From JALYUS01 sp038231255 (GTDB lineage: Bacteria > Chloroflexota > Chloroflexia > Thermomicrobiales > JALYUS01): a DNA stretch of 64,000 nucleotides. The first letter of the stretch is position 1, and every line of letters starts with the position of its first letter. Below are positions 54,916 through 62,704 of this stretch, in pieces. Location of the stretch: positions 7,315 to 71,314 of the forward strand of contig JBBRLR010000013.1 in assembly GCA_038231255.1 (NCBI GenBank), written 5' to 3'. Under the pieces are notes generated by a model. That model did not search any database. It worked only from the letters and a program-made list of their open reading frames with translations, and was not told the DNA's origin. Position numbers and translations under genes: made by a program.

Positions 54916-57432
54916 TCACACCGCCGCGATCAGGCCCTCATAGATGAGGTCGCGGGTGTTCTGCTCGACGCGCTGGGCGTCCACAGTGATCCGGGCCATG
55001 CCGGTTTCCATCGCGGCGCGGGCGACGGCCGCCGCCACCTTGGAGGGGACGCGCAGGTCGAGGCTCTTGGGCAGGATGTAGTCGGGGCGCAGTTCGCCCT
55101 CAGTGACGAGGGCGGCAATCGCTTCCGCCGCCGCGATCTTCATCGCGTCGTTGATGCCGCGCGCCCGGACATCGAGCGCCCCCCGGAAGATGCCGGGGAA
55201 GGCAACGGAGTTATTCACCTGGTTCGGGTAGTCGCTGCGGCCCGTCGCGACGACCGCCGCGCCACCGGCACGGGCGGCATCGGGCGCGATCTCCGGCACC
55301 GGGTTGGACAGCGCGAAGACAATCGCGCCGGGGGCCATGGACTGCACCATCTCCACCGTGACGCAACCCGGCGCGGAAACGCCGATGAAGACATCCGCGC
55401 CCTCCATCACATCGGCGAGGGAGCCGTCCAGTCGCTGCGGGTTCGTCCGCGCCGCGATCTCGTCCTTGAAGGCGTTCATTCCCGCACGCCCGCGCGCCAG
55501 TGCGCCACGTGTGTCGCACAGGACGACATCCTTCGCGCCCGCCAGCATCAGCAGGTCGGTGACGGCGATACCCGCCGCACCCGCGCCATTCATGACGATG
55601 TGCACGTCCTCGATTTTTTTGTCCACGATGCGCAGGGCGTTGATCAGCGCGGCGAGCGTGACGACCGCCGTGCCGTGCTGGTCGTCGTGGAAGACAGGGA
55701 TATCGAGTTCTTCCTTCAGCCGCTTCTCGATCTCGAAGCAGCGCGGAGCGGCGATGTCCTCCAGATTGATGCCGCCGAAAGTCGGGGCAATCGCCTTGAC
55801 GATGTCCACGATCTCGTCCACCTGCCGAGCGGCGAGGCAAATCGGGAAGGCCTCGACGCCCGCGAGGGTCTGGAAGAGGACGGCCTTACCCTCCATCACC
55901 GGCAAGGCAGCGCGCGGCCCGATGTCTCCCAAGCCGAGCACAGCGGAACCGTCCGTGACGATGGCGACGAGGTTGCCCTTCGCCGTCAGGTCGTAGACGC
56001 TCATCGGGTTGGCGCGGATTTCCTCGGCCGGGGCGAGCGCCGCAGGCGGGACATACAGCATGTTGAGCATGTGCTGATCGCGGATCGGGATCTTGGAGCG
56101 CACGGCGAGCACGCCGCCGTATCGCTCGCGCAGATCAATCGCTTCCTCGCGGAAGGTCATCTCGCGGTGATGCGGGCGATGATTCTCCATCAGCCGTCCC
56201 TCGTAACAGTAGCGCAGCGTCCGCTCGGCGACCTCGTCCGGGTCGGCGCGCAGGCGGGACTCCATCGCCTCGTTCGTCGCCCGCGCGACCGCAGACGCCA
56301 CCGCAGGCGCGACCCGGAAGTCGAAGATGGCGGGGACGATGTGGTCCGCGTGCAACTCGTCCGACGCGACCAACCCGGCGAGCGCCTCGGCGGCGTAGCG
56401 GAGCGTGCGCAGGCGGATGTTGCGGGCACGGCAATCGAGGAGGCCCCGGAAAAAGCCGGGAAAGACGAGCGCGACATCAAGTTGGTTCGTGTAATCGCTG
56501 CGGCCGGTGGCGACGATCTTCGCGCCCGCCTCCCGCGCCACGATCGGGTCAATCTCCGGCGTCGGCACGGCGAGGGCGAAGATGATCGCGTCCTTCGCCA
56601 TCGTCGCGACCATCTCGCCCGTCAGCGTATCGCCGGCGGAAAGGCCGATGAAGACGTCCGCGCCCTTGATGACATCGCCAAGCATGCCCATCCGGTTCTC
56701 GGGATTGGTCTCCTTGGCAAGGTACGCCTTGGCCCAGTTCATCCGCTCCTCGCGGTAGGAGTAGATCGCTCCCGCGCGGTCGCAGACAACCAGATCGTGC
56801 GCGCCCATCCGGCGGAGGAGCCGCGCTACGCCGATGCCCGCGACACCCGCACCATTGATGACGATCCGGCACCGTTCGAGCGACTTACCGACGACCTTCA
56901 AGGCATTGAGCAAGGCGGCGTAGACGAGGACGCCGGTACCGTGATGGCCATTGGCGAAGACGGGCACATTCGCCGCCTTTTCGAGGTGGTCAGCGACGGA
57001 GAATGAATGTGGCGCGGCCATTGTGTCGAGGCAGATCGCGCCGAAAGTCGGTGTCATCGCATTGACGGTCTGGACGATACGACTGATGTCGCTCGTGTTG
57101 AGGGCAATCGGGAAGGCGTCAATGCCCGCGAAAGTCTTGAAGATGACCGACTTCGCCTCCATTAGGGGCAGCGCCGCCTCCGGTTGCGGCGTGGAGCCAC
57201 CCATCAGCCCCGTACCGTCGGTGATGATTGCGACGGTGTTGCCGCGCATTGTCAGGTCGAAGGAGCGCTCGGCATCGCGGGCAATCTCCAGACACGGCTC
57301 GGCGACGCCGGGCGTGTACACAAGGGAAAGCACCGAGGCATCGCGCACCGGTATCTTGCTTTCGACCCCGATCACCCCCCGGTACTTCCGCCGGTAATCC
57401 AGCGCCTGCTGCCCCATCCGCCGCTCACTCAT
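54916..57432 (-). CDS. Tandem fusion of two malic enzyme units, the first lacking metal ligands
   Basis: 838 residues made of two complete small-subunit malic enzyme units in one frame (about 1-425 and 426-838). The second keeps the metal-ligand motif NLEDIAAP and FHDDQHGTA and GAGAAGIA for NAD(P), but its substrate loop reads LYVPPAALAPAEE in place of YTPGVAEPC. The first keeps Tyr39 in YTPGVAEPC and Lys94, but its metal motifs have changed to CLDTMAAP (E to D, D to T) and FANGHHGTG (H, D, D to A, N, G). The halves are therefore complementary. Function predicted: NAD(P)-dependent malate decarboxylation. The ATG at 57432 follows GGGGGATACGGG. Confidence 0.83.
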   Translation of the reverse strand: MSERRMGQQALDYRRKYRGVIGVESKIPVRDASVLSLVYTPGVAEPCLEIARDAERSFDLTMRGNTVAIITDGTGLMGGSTPQPEAALPLMEAKSVIFKTFAGIDAFPIALNTSDISRIVQTVNAMTPTFGAICLDTMAAPHSFSVADHLEKAANVPVFANGHHGTGVLVYAALLNALKVVGKSLERCRIVINGAGVAGIGVARLLRRMGAHDLVVCDRAGAIYSYREERMNWAKAYLAKETNPENRMGMLGDVIKGADVFIGLSAGDTLTGEMVATMAKDAIIFALAVPTPEIDPIVAREAGAKIVATGRSDYTNQLDVALVFPGFFRGLLDCRARNIRLRTLRYAAEALAGLVASDELHADHIVPAIFDFRVAPAVASAVARATNEAMESRLRADPDEVAERTLRYCYEGRLMENHRPHHREMTFREEAIDLRERYGGVLAVRSKIPIRDQHMLNMLYVPPAALAPAEEIRANPMSVYDLTAKGNLVAIVTDGSAVLGLGDIGPRAALPVMEGKAVLFQTLAGVEAFPICLAARQVDEIVDIVKAIAPTFGGINLEDIAAPRCFEIEKRLKEELDIPVFHDDQHGTAVVTLAALINALRIVDKKIEDVHIVMNGAGAAGIAVTDLLMLAGAKDVVLCDTRGALARGRAGMNAFKDEIAARTNPQRLDGSLADVMEGADVFIGVSAPGCVTVEMVQSMAPGAIVFALSNPVPEIAPDAARAGGAAVVATGRSDYPNQVNNSVAFPGIFRGALDVRARGINDAMKIAAAEAIAALVTEGELRPDYILPKSLDLRVPSKVAAAVARAAMETGMARITVDAQRVEQNTRDLIYEGLIAAV

Positions 57433-57583
57433 GATCCCGTATCCCCCTCGACAATGATGCGCACCCACCGCCAATCAGCAAACAAGGGAGGATTGTAACA
57501 CAGCCCTCTCGCAATCACTGGGTACTTTTTCGGGGAGCAGATCAGTCCGCCCCAGTTCGGGAATGATCTGCCCATTACAGAGG

Positions 57584-57655
57584 GGAGTTCGCGGTTTGAT
57601 GTTCGAAGAAATGCCAAACCACTTCGAACATCAAACCGCGAACATCGAACCCGTC
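57584..57655. repeat. GCGGTTTGATGTTCGAAG / CTTCGAACATCAAACCGC inverted repeat
   Basis: TTCGCGGTTTGATGTTCGAAG against CTTCGAACATCAAACCGCGAAC, with a short spacer; the arms are perfect for about 20 bases. The wording TTCGAGGTTCGA recurs at 380-410. It lies in the gap before parA; a weak ORF through it was rejected. Confidence 0.75.
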
Positions 57656-57760
57656 ATATTGCCTTCCATGCAAACTTCGGGTATTGTACGGACACCAGAG
57701 CGGCGAATGATGCAGGGGTGCGCGTCGCGGCGGTTTCCGGGCGGGGAGCGGGGAATCCAC

Positions 57761-58567
57761 ATGCCACGAACCAGAGCGGACAACGGACGCGCAGTGCCGG
57801 TGATCGCCTTCTTCAATCAGAAGGGCGGCACGGCGAAGACGACGAGCACGCTTAATGTCGGCGCGGCACTGGCGGAGCGCGGTCATAAAACGCTCGCCAT
57901 TGACCTCGACCCGCAGGCGAGCCTGACGATGGCCCTCGGCGTGGATGTGCTGACGCTCGAAGCGTCTTCCTACGACCTACTCGTGGACGATGCGGTGGAG
58001 ATCAAGGATGTCGCGCGGAAGACGACGATCGAGAATTTCTCCGTCGTGCCGAGCCACCCGGACCTCGCCGCCGCCGAATTGCAACTCCTCAATGCCCTCG
58101 AACGGGAGCGCGCCCTCGCCCGCAAACTGACGCCCGATGCGCTGGCGGAACTGGACATCGAATACCTGCTGATAGACAGCCCGCCCTCGCTCAATGTCGT
58201 TTCGATCAACATCCTCGTCGCGGCGGACTACCTGATTATCCCGATTGAACCACACCCGCTCTCGGTGATGGTGCTGCCGAAACTGTTCGAGATGGTCGGG
58301 CGAGTGCAGCGGCTCAACCCGAAATTGAAAATCGTCGGCTTCCTGCCGACCAAGGTGCATGCCACCTCGCGCCTCGCCAGCGACATGATTGACGATCTGC
58401 GCACGGGCTTCCCGCACCTGCTGATCCTGCCGAGCATTCCGCTTTCCGTGCGCGGCGCGGAGGCGGTGGCGGCCTACACGAGCATCCTCGCGTACAGCCC
58501 CAAATCCTCGATTGCGGAAGCATACCGGCAGGTGGCGCAGAAGGTTGAGAAGGAGATTCGGCCATGA
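57761..58567 (+). CDS. parA: ParA-type partition ATPase
   Basis: 268 residues. FFNQKGGTAKTTSTLNVGAALA (18-39) is the deviant Walker A (KGGTAKTT); DLDPQASLT and LLIDSPPSLN follow. It drives ParB-bound DNA by ATP-dependent binding to the nucleoid. The ATG at 57761 has GGGGAGCGGGG upstream; upstream in-frame Met codons lie in the repeat. It overlaps the following parB as ATGA. Because the other parB (5462) has no parA, this pair may serve the chromosome or an integrated element; the sequence does not say which. Confidence 0.9.
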   Translation: MPRTRADNGRAVPVIAFFNQKGGTAKTTSTLNVGAALAERGHKTLAIDLDPQASLTMALGVDVLTLEASSYDLLVDDAVEIKDVARKTTIENFSVVPSHPDLAAAELQLLNALERERALARKLTPDALAELDIEYLLIDSPPSLNVVSINILVAADYLIIPIEPHPLSVMVLPKLFEMVGRVQRLNPKLKIVGFLPTKVHATSRLASDMIDDLRTGFPHLLILPSIPLSVRGAEAVAAYTSILAYSPKSSIAEAYRQVAQKVEKEIRP

Positions 58568-59571
58568 GCAGTAAACCGAGAAAGTTTGCCGTCGTCGCCG
58601 ATCTCCTAAAGGATACCTCGTCGCGCGGGGCGGGCGTCGAGGAGATGATGAACGCCAAGCAGATCCGACGCGACCGGATCGTGCCCGACCCCGACCAGCC
58701 GCGCAAATCGTTCCCGCAGGACTCACTGGAAGAACTCGCCCTGTCGCTGAAGGGGCGCGGCATTTTGCAGCCCATCGCCGTCTGGTACGACCGACCGCAC
58801 GACCGCTACGTGATTATTCACGGCGAGCGGCGCTGGCGGGCGGCGGGGATCGCCGGGCTGGAAACGATGCCCGCCATCGTGCGCGAGGATCAGGCGTCGA
58901 GCGAGCGGCTGATTGACCAATTGATGGAGAACTTGCAGCGCGAGGACCTGAACGACGTGGACCGCGCCGACGGCCTCGCCCACCTCAAGGAAGCGATGGG
59001 CGGCGTCGCGTGGGAGCGCGTGGCGGACGCGGTCGGCATCGGGCGGACGCGCCTCTTCCAGTTGCTCGATCTGCTGGACACCAGAAAGACGCCCGAACCG
59101 GAGCAGCAGGCCGTTCGCAAGGGCGAACTAACCGAGAAGCACATCCGTGTACTCAGGCGTGTTTCCGGTCCCCTACGCGAGGGGCTGCGGCGCGTGATGA
59201 TCGAGGACAAACTCTCCGCCAAGGACGCGGACATGGCCGCCGACGCCCTCGTGCAGAACCCGAGCATGAGCATCAACACGACGGCGGAGCAGGTGGTGGA
59301 GGCCGTTCGGCGCATCCGGCAGGAGGCGAAGACCCCGCGCGAGCCGGAACCGCGCATGAACCTGCGCGGCCTCCTCCCCGCCGGCCAGACGCTGCCCGCG
59401 ATGGACGCCGCCGCCCTGAAGGATGTGCAGGCGAGCGCCGAACGTCTGTTGCGCTACCTGCTCGCCATGTCTACCGAAGCCCTCGACCCCGCCGAGGCCA
59501 AGCGCCTTCGCCCCCTCATCCGCCGCCTCCGCGATACCGCCGACCTGTATCTCGATTCGGTGAAGGAGTAA
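58564..59571 (+). CDS. parB: ParB-like partition protein, second copy
   Basis: 335 residues, longer than the first ParB. N-terminal extension (KFAVVADLLKDTSSRGAGVEEM), then IHGERRWRAAGIAGL (CTP-binding), LMENLQREDLNDVDRADGL, helix-turn-helix WERVADAVGIGRTRLFQLLDL, and a longer C-terminal region with RLRPLIRRLRDTADLYLDSVKE. It is only distantly similar to the copy at 5462, closer to plasmid or secondary replicon ParBs by layout. Coupled to parA by ATGA. Its C-terminus is followed immediately by a REPIN-like element. Confidence 0.88.
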   Translation: MSSKPRKFAVVADLLKDTSSRGAGVEEMMNAKQIRRDRIVPDPDQPRKSFPQDSLEELALSLKGRGILQPIAVWYDRPHDRYVIIHGERRWRAAGIAGLETMPAIVREDQASSERLIDQLMENLQREDLNDVDRADGLAHLKEAMGGVAWERVADAVGIGRTRLFQLLDLLDTRKTPEPEQQAVRKGELTEKHIRVLRRVSGPLREGLRRVMIEDKLSAKDADMAADALVQNPSMSINTTAEQVVEAVRRIRQEAKTPREPEPRMNLRGLLPAGQTLPAMDAAALKDVQASAERLLRYLLAMSTEALDPAEAKRLRPLIRRLRDTADLYLDSVKE

Positions 59572-59573
59572 AG

Positions 59574-59711
59574 CCCCACCCCCTGCCCCTCCGCCCGCTT
59601 GCGGGGGAGGGGAACTCGTTCCATGATCGGTACGAGCCTCATTCAGCATTGTCTGACATATCGAGACGAGTCACCCCTCCCCGCTTGCGGGCGGAGGGGC
59701 AGGGGGTGGGG
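59574..59711. repeat. REPIN-like double hairpin after parB
   Basis: Left arm CCCCACCCCCTGCCCCTCCG with CCCGCTTGCGGGGGAGGGG; right arm CCCCTCCCCGCTTGCGGGC with GGAGGGGCAGGGGGTGGGGG. Spacer about 65 bases, ending GAGACGAGTCACCCCTCC like the other two. Both arms share the same CGCTTGCGGG loop. Confidence 0.75.
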
Positions 59712-59734
59712 GCTGCCCCAGCACTGATGTTGAC

Positions 59735-59957
59735 CCGGTTTCGTGGCTCTTCCGAGATTTGTGTGAAGCAGTTTTGCCGACATCACTCGATGGCGCATGG
59801 AGAAACGGCTTCGAGAGCGAAACGCATCGTGCAGTCGAACCGGAAAGGCGAATGCTTCTGCCACTGCGTGGTAAAACCTGTTCTACCCATCACGCAAATC
59901 TCGGAAGAGTCCCCGAAAGTGGGGTAACTCCAATCCTCGGAAGAGCCGGTTTCGTGG
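59735..59957. mobile_element. Possible small non-coding element with 15-bp inverted and 12-bp direct repeats
   Basis: CCGGTTTCGTGG occurs at 59735-59746 and 59946-59957 in the same direction. Just inside, CTCTTCCGAGATTTG (59747-59761) and CAAATCTCGGAAGAG (59895-59909) are exact inverted copies, and a partial third CCTCGGAAGAG precedes the second direct repeat. The enclosed sequence has no credible gene. A MITE-like origin is possible. Confidence 0.5.
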
Positions 59958-60003
59958 ACACTCGATTATTGGGCAAGAGTTGCTCAACAGGAGGGGATCG
60001 CCG

Positions 60004-60110
60004 ATGCAGATGGAGGTAACGAAAAACGAATTCTGGCAGAACTGGCGACTTCGAGGCGATCAGGTTATAGATACTTGCACATGTTTGGGCAGGAGAAGGC
60101 CGGTCGGCGA
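60004..60110 (+). pseudogene. Broken start of an unknown gene ahead of the manganese catalase
   Basis: A strong CAGGAGGGG ribosome site precedes ATG 60004, which opens MQMEVTKNEFWQNWRLRGD and continues through DQVIDTCTCLG. After about 60070 the composition changes sharply to GC-rich sequence and the frame simply runs into the catalase gene in another frame. This looks like a truncated gene end. The product is not recognised. Confidence 0.45.
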
Positions 60111-60220
60111 GGTTCGCACGGATGTTCACCCTTGGTACGCAACCTGCGAGGTTCCGGCCGCACCGGGCACGCCGGATGCGGCTTGCATCGCTCGGCCCGG
60201 ACCCACCGAGGAGGGTGACC

Positions 60221-61108
60221 ATGTACCTGCGCATCGACAAGATCGCCGTCGACTTCCCCGAGCCGAAGGGACCGTCCCCCGACTCCGCCGCCGCCCTCCA
60301 GGAGCTCCTCGGCGGCAAGTTCGGCGAGCTGTCCACCCTGATGAACTACACCTTCCAGTCCCTCAACTTCCGCGGCAAGAGCAAGGCGCGCCCCTACTAC
60401 GACCTGATCGCCAACATCGCCGCCGAGGAACTCAGCCATATCGAGACGATCACCTACGCGATCAACCTGCTGCTCACCGGTTCCACTAAGCGGGGGACGA
60501 ATCCCGCGACTGCCCCACTGAAGACAGCGGTGGATGCCCGCAACTCCTACCACTTCCTCGCCCGCGGCCAGACGGCGCTGCCGGTGGACTCGATGGGCAA
60601 CCCGTGGACGGGGATGAACGTCTTCTCCAGCGGCAACCTCAAGCTCGACCTGATCCACAACTTCTTCCTGGAGTGCGGCGCGCGGGCGAACAAGATCCGC
60701 GTCTACGAGATGGTGGACGACCCGGCGGCGCGGGCGGCGGTCGGGTACCTGCTGGTGCGGGGCGGGGTGCACATCGTGGCGTACGCGAAGGCGCTGGAGG
60801 AGCTGACGGGGGCGGACCTGTCGAAGCTCTTCCCGATCCCGGACATCAGCAACAAGAAGTTCCCGGAGGCGGCGAAGTTGGAGGAACAGGGGCTGCACCA
60901 GATCATGTTCCGCTTCAGCCCGTCGGACTACACGGAGATGGGGAAGATCTGGAAGGGTGCCCACCCGGAGGACGGATCGGCGTTGCGGGTGGAGGACACG
61001 ATCCCGGAGGGGTTCGACCCGCCGGAGCTGGCGGAGGAGCCGCAGCTGACGGCGCCGGGGATCGACCCGGAGATGATTGCCGCCGCTGCCAAGCGCGTGC
61101 TCGGATAG
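60221..61108 (+). CDS. Manganese catalase with foreign-looking codon use
   Basis: 295 residues. GGKFGELSTLMNYTFQSLNF (first Mn ligand near Glu36), IAAEELSHIETITYA (Glu70, His73), NFFLECGARANK (Glu148) and RGGVHIVAYAKAL (His181) form the dimanganese site of the KatN-type family, which splits hydrogen peroxide. GAGGAGGG precedes the ATG. Third codon positions are almost always G or C, much stronger than in flanking genes, with very few A or T at wobble sites, and the gene follows a broken ORF: these suggest lateral acquisition. Protects against peroxide, perhaps under desiccation. Confidence 0.9.
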   Translation: MYLRIDKIAVDFPEPKGPSPDSAAALQELLGGKFGELSTLMNYTFQSLNFRGKSKARPYYDLIANIAAEELSHIETITYAINLLLTGSTKRGTNPATAPLKTAVDARNSYHFLARGQTALPVDSMGNPWTGMNVFSSGNLKLDLIHNFFLECGARANKIRVYEMVDDPAARAAVGYLLVRGGVHIVAYAKALEELTGADLSKLFPIPDISNKKFPEAAKLEEQGLHQIMFRFSPSDYTEMGKIWKGAHPEDGSALRVEDTIPEGFDPPELAEEPQLTAPGIDPEMIAAAAKRVLG

Positions 61109-61438
61109 GATCACCCAGGGAATAGCGAGGCCAGGGAGGGCAGGACGTCACACTCGGCCTCCCCCTTTGCCTTTCCGGCGGTGTAAACCCGAGCCTGACC
61201 GATGATTGCCCCACTGTACAAGCAAGAACCACCCGAATGACCACAGTCGCAACAACAAGCATTCACAGAGCGCACTTCAAAAGCCAGTGTCGCTTGCTAT
61301 AATGGCTTCAATGGCTTACCTCGTCGGGGGAAGCCACGTCCTCGGGCATATACTCTTGCGGACAGATCAGAGGACAGCAAAGCGAACGGAGAAGGATAGC
61401 TCGACATTGCCGGTCGGCGGCACAAGAGGGAGCGCACC
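61109..61438 (+). other. Gap between the catalase and hemolysin III genes
   Basis: About 330 bases. Near 61130-61175 a GAGGCC / GGCCTC pair could terminate the catalase transcript. The rest is lower in GC, with a promoter at 61298 and no credible gene. Confidence 0.4.
61298..61303 (+). promoter_or_regulatory. Extended -10 promoter of the hemolysin III-like gene
   Basis: TGCTATAAT, with a perfect TATAAT (61298-61303) and TG one base upstream. A -35 (CTTCAA at 61275) is poor, as expected of extended -10 promoters. Confidence 0.55.
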
Positions 61439-62086
61439 ATCGCCACGGCACGAATACGCGAACCGGTCAATGGGCTGACGCATCTGGCGGGCGTGCTGCT
61501 TTCGGTGGCAGCGCTTGTTGTGCTGCTGTGGCTGGCGATTACGGCGCGGGATGCGCGGCAGGTGGTCGCCTTCACGATCTTCGGCCTTAGCCAGATCGCC
61601 CTCTACACGGCGAGCACGCTCTACCACTCGCTCCCGCTCACCCCGGCGGGCATCGCGAAACTCAGGCGGATAGACCACATGATGGTCTTCGTCCTGATCG
61701 CCGGGACGTACACGCCGATCTGCCTCGTTGTCCTCGGGGGCGGCTGGGGCTGGGGCATGTTGACGGTGGTATGGAGCCTCGCCATTGCCGGTCTCGTCCT
61801 CAAATCGCGCTGGATGCACGCGCCGAAGTGGCTCTCGACCGGCATTTACCTGCTGATGGGTTGGGCTGCGGTTGTCGCCGCGCCCGCGCTCATCCACAAA
61901 CTGCCGCCCGGCGCCCTCTTCTGGCTGCTGGCGGGCGGCATCATCTATAGCATCGGCGCGGTGATCTACGCCCTCAAACGCCCGAACCCGATCCCCGGCG
62001 TCTTCGAGGCGCACGCCCTCTGGCACCTCTTCGTCCTCGGCGGCAGCGCCTGCTTCTTCTGGATGATCGTCCGGTATGTGGCCTGA
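61439..62086 (+). CDS. Hemolysin III / PAQR-family membrane protein without an ordinary start codon
   Basis: About 215 residues from an ATC codon. Seven membrane helices; IREPVNGLTHLAGVL at the N-terminus, LYTASTLYHSLP (His/Ser site), RIDHMMVFVLIAGTYTP and FEAHALWHLFVLGGSACFFW (HxxxH) are the hallmarks of the family, which bind zinc and have proposed hydrolase or ceramidase activity. The conserved N-terminus requires reading from ATC 61439-61441, which lies 6 bases after GAGGGAG. The first normal start in frame, GTG 61493, falls inside the first conserved segment. A start-codon mutation or true ATC initiation is possible. Confidence 0.75.
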   Translation: MATARIREPVNGLTHLAGVLLSVAALVVLLWLAITARDARQVVAFTIFGLSQIALYTASTLYHSLPLTPAGIAKLRRIDHMMVFVLIAGTYTPICLVVLGGGWGWGMLTVVWSLAIAGLVLKSRWMHAPKWLSTGIYLLMGWAAVVAAPALIHKLPPGALFWLLAGGIIYSIGAVIYALKRPNPIPGVFEAHALWHLFVLGGSACFFWMIVRYVA

Positions 62087-62089
62087 CCA

Positions 62090-62165
62090 CTAGCCAGTAG
62101 CCGGTAGTCAGTAGTCAGAATGGCATCAGTCCCTCTGACTACTGGCTACCGGCTACCGGCTACTA
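62090..62165. repeat. TAGCCAGTAGCCGGTAG / CTACCGGCTACCGGCTAC inverted repeat
   Basis: ACTAGCCAGTAGCCGG and TAGTCAGTAG words face CTGACTACTGGC and TACCGGCTACCGGC across a short spacer between two convergent genes. Wording shared with 8625-8680. Confidence 0.7.
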
Positions 62166-62609
62166 TTCCCGCGCTTTGCCCGGATTAACGAGTTGGTCCT
62201 GACACCACTGGTAGAGACCGTCGAGGAGCGGGGTAATGGCGGCGAGGTACGCCTCGTCTGTCTGCGCCATTTTGCGCATGCCGGAGGTAACGGCCGCGAG
62301 GCCCGGTGACCACTGCGTCAGGGCTTTGTCGCTCGTCTCCGCGCCGCGCAGCACCATCGTCATCAGCGCAATCGCCGGATCGGTGACCTCATACGCGACG
62401 CGCAGGCCGTCGAAGCCGGTGCGCGATCCCTGGTGGCGGAGCGCCGCCTGTGGATGGTGGAAGGGCGTCGCGCCGTGCTGCTCAGCATACGCCATCACCT
62501 CGTTCTCCGGCAAAATGGCGATCTCCGCCTGCGGGTCAATGTACTTGCGAATCATCCAGATCATCGAAGCCCGGTCCAGCCGCACTCCTTGCCGCGTCAC
62601 CCACTGCAT
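62163..62609 (-). CDS. ChrB C-terminal-domain-like protein
   Basis: 148 residues. WVTRQGVRLDRASMIWMIRKYIDPQAEIAIL matches the ChrB C-terminal domain (kWVTRerpkiDRIACPWLIrRFIDPeAEf) known from chromate resistance loci; FDGLRVAYEVTDPAIALM is the second conserved stretch. No ChrA transporter or ChrB N-terminal domain is nearby. In other bacteria the domain appears in many stress contexts and its chemistry is unsettled. It is transcribed opposite to the hemolysin III-like gene. Confidence 0.75.
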   Translation of the reverse strand: MQWVTRQGVRLDRASMIWMIRKYIDPQAEIAILPENEVMAYAEQHGATPFHHPQAALRHQGSRTGFDGLRVAYEVTDPAIALMTMVLRGAETSDKALTQWSPGLAAVTSGMRKMAQTDEAYLAAITPLLDGLYQWCQDQLVNPGKARE

Positions 62610-62704
62610 CGCTTACCCTCCCGTGTCATTCCGCGTCGCGTTGTCCGGGTGCGATGATACCACGCGAAAAGGATGGTCCCCTCCCTCGGTCCCTCCCTTT
62701 CGCA

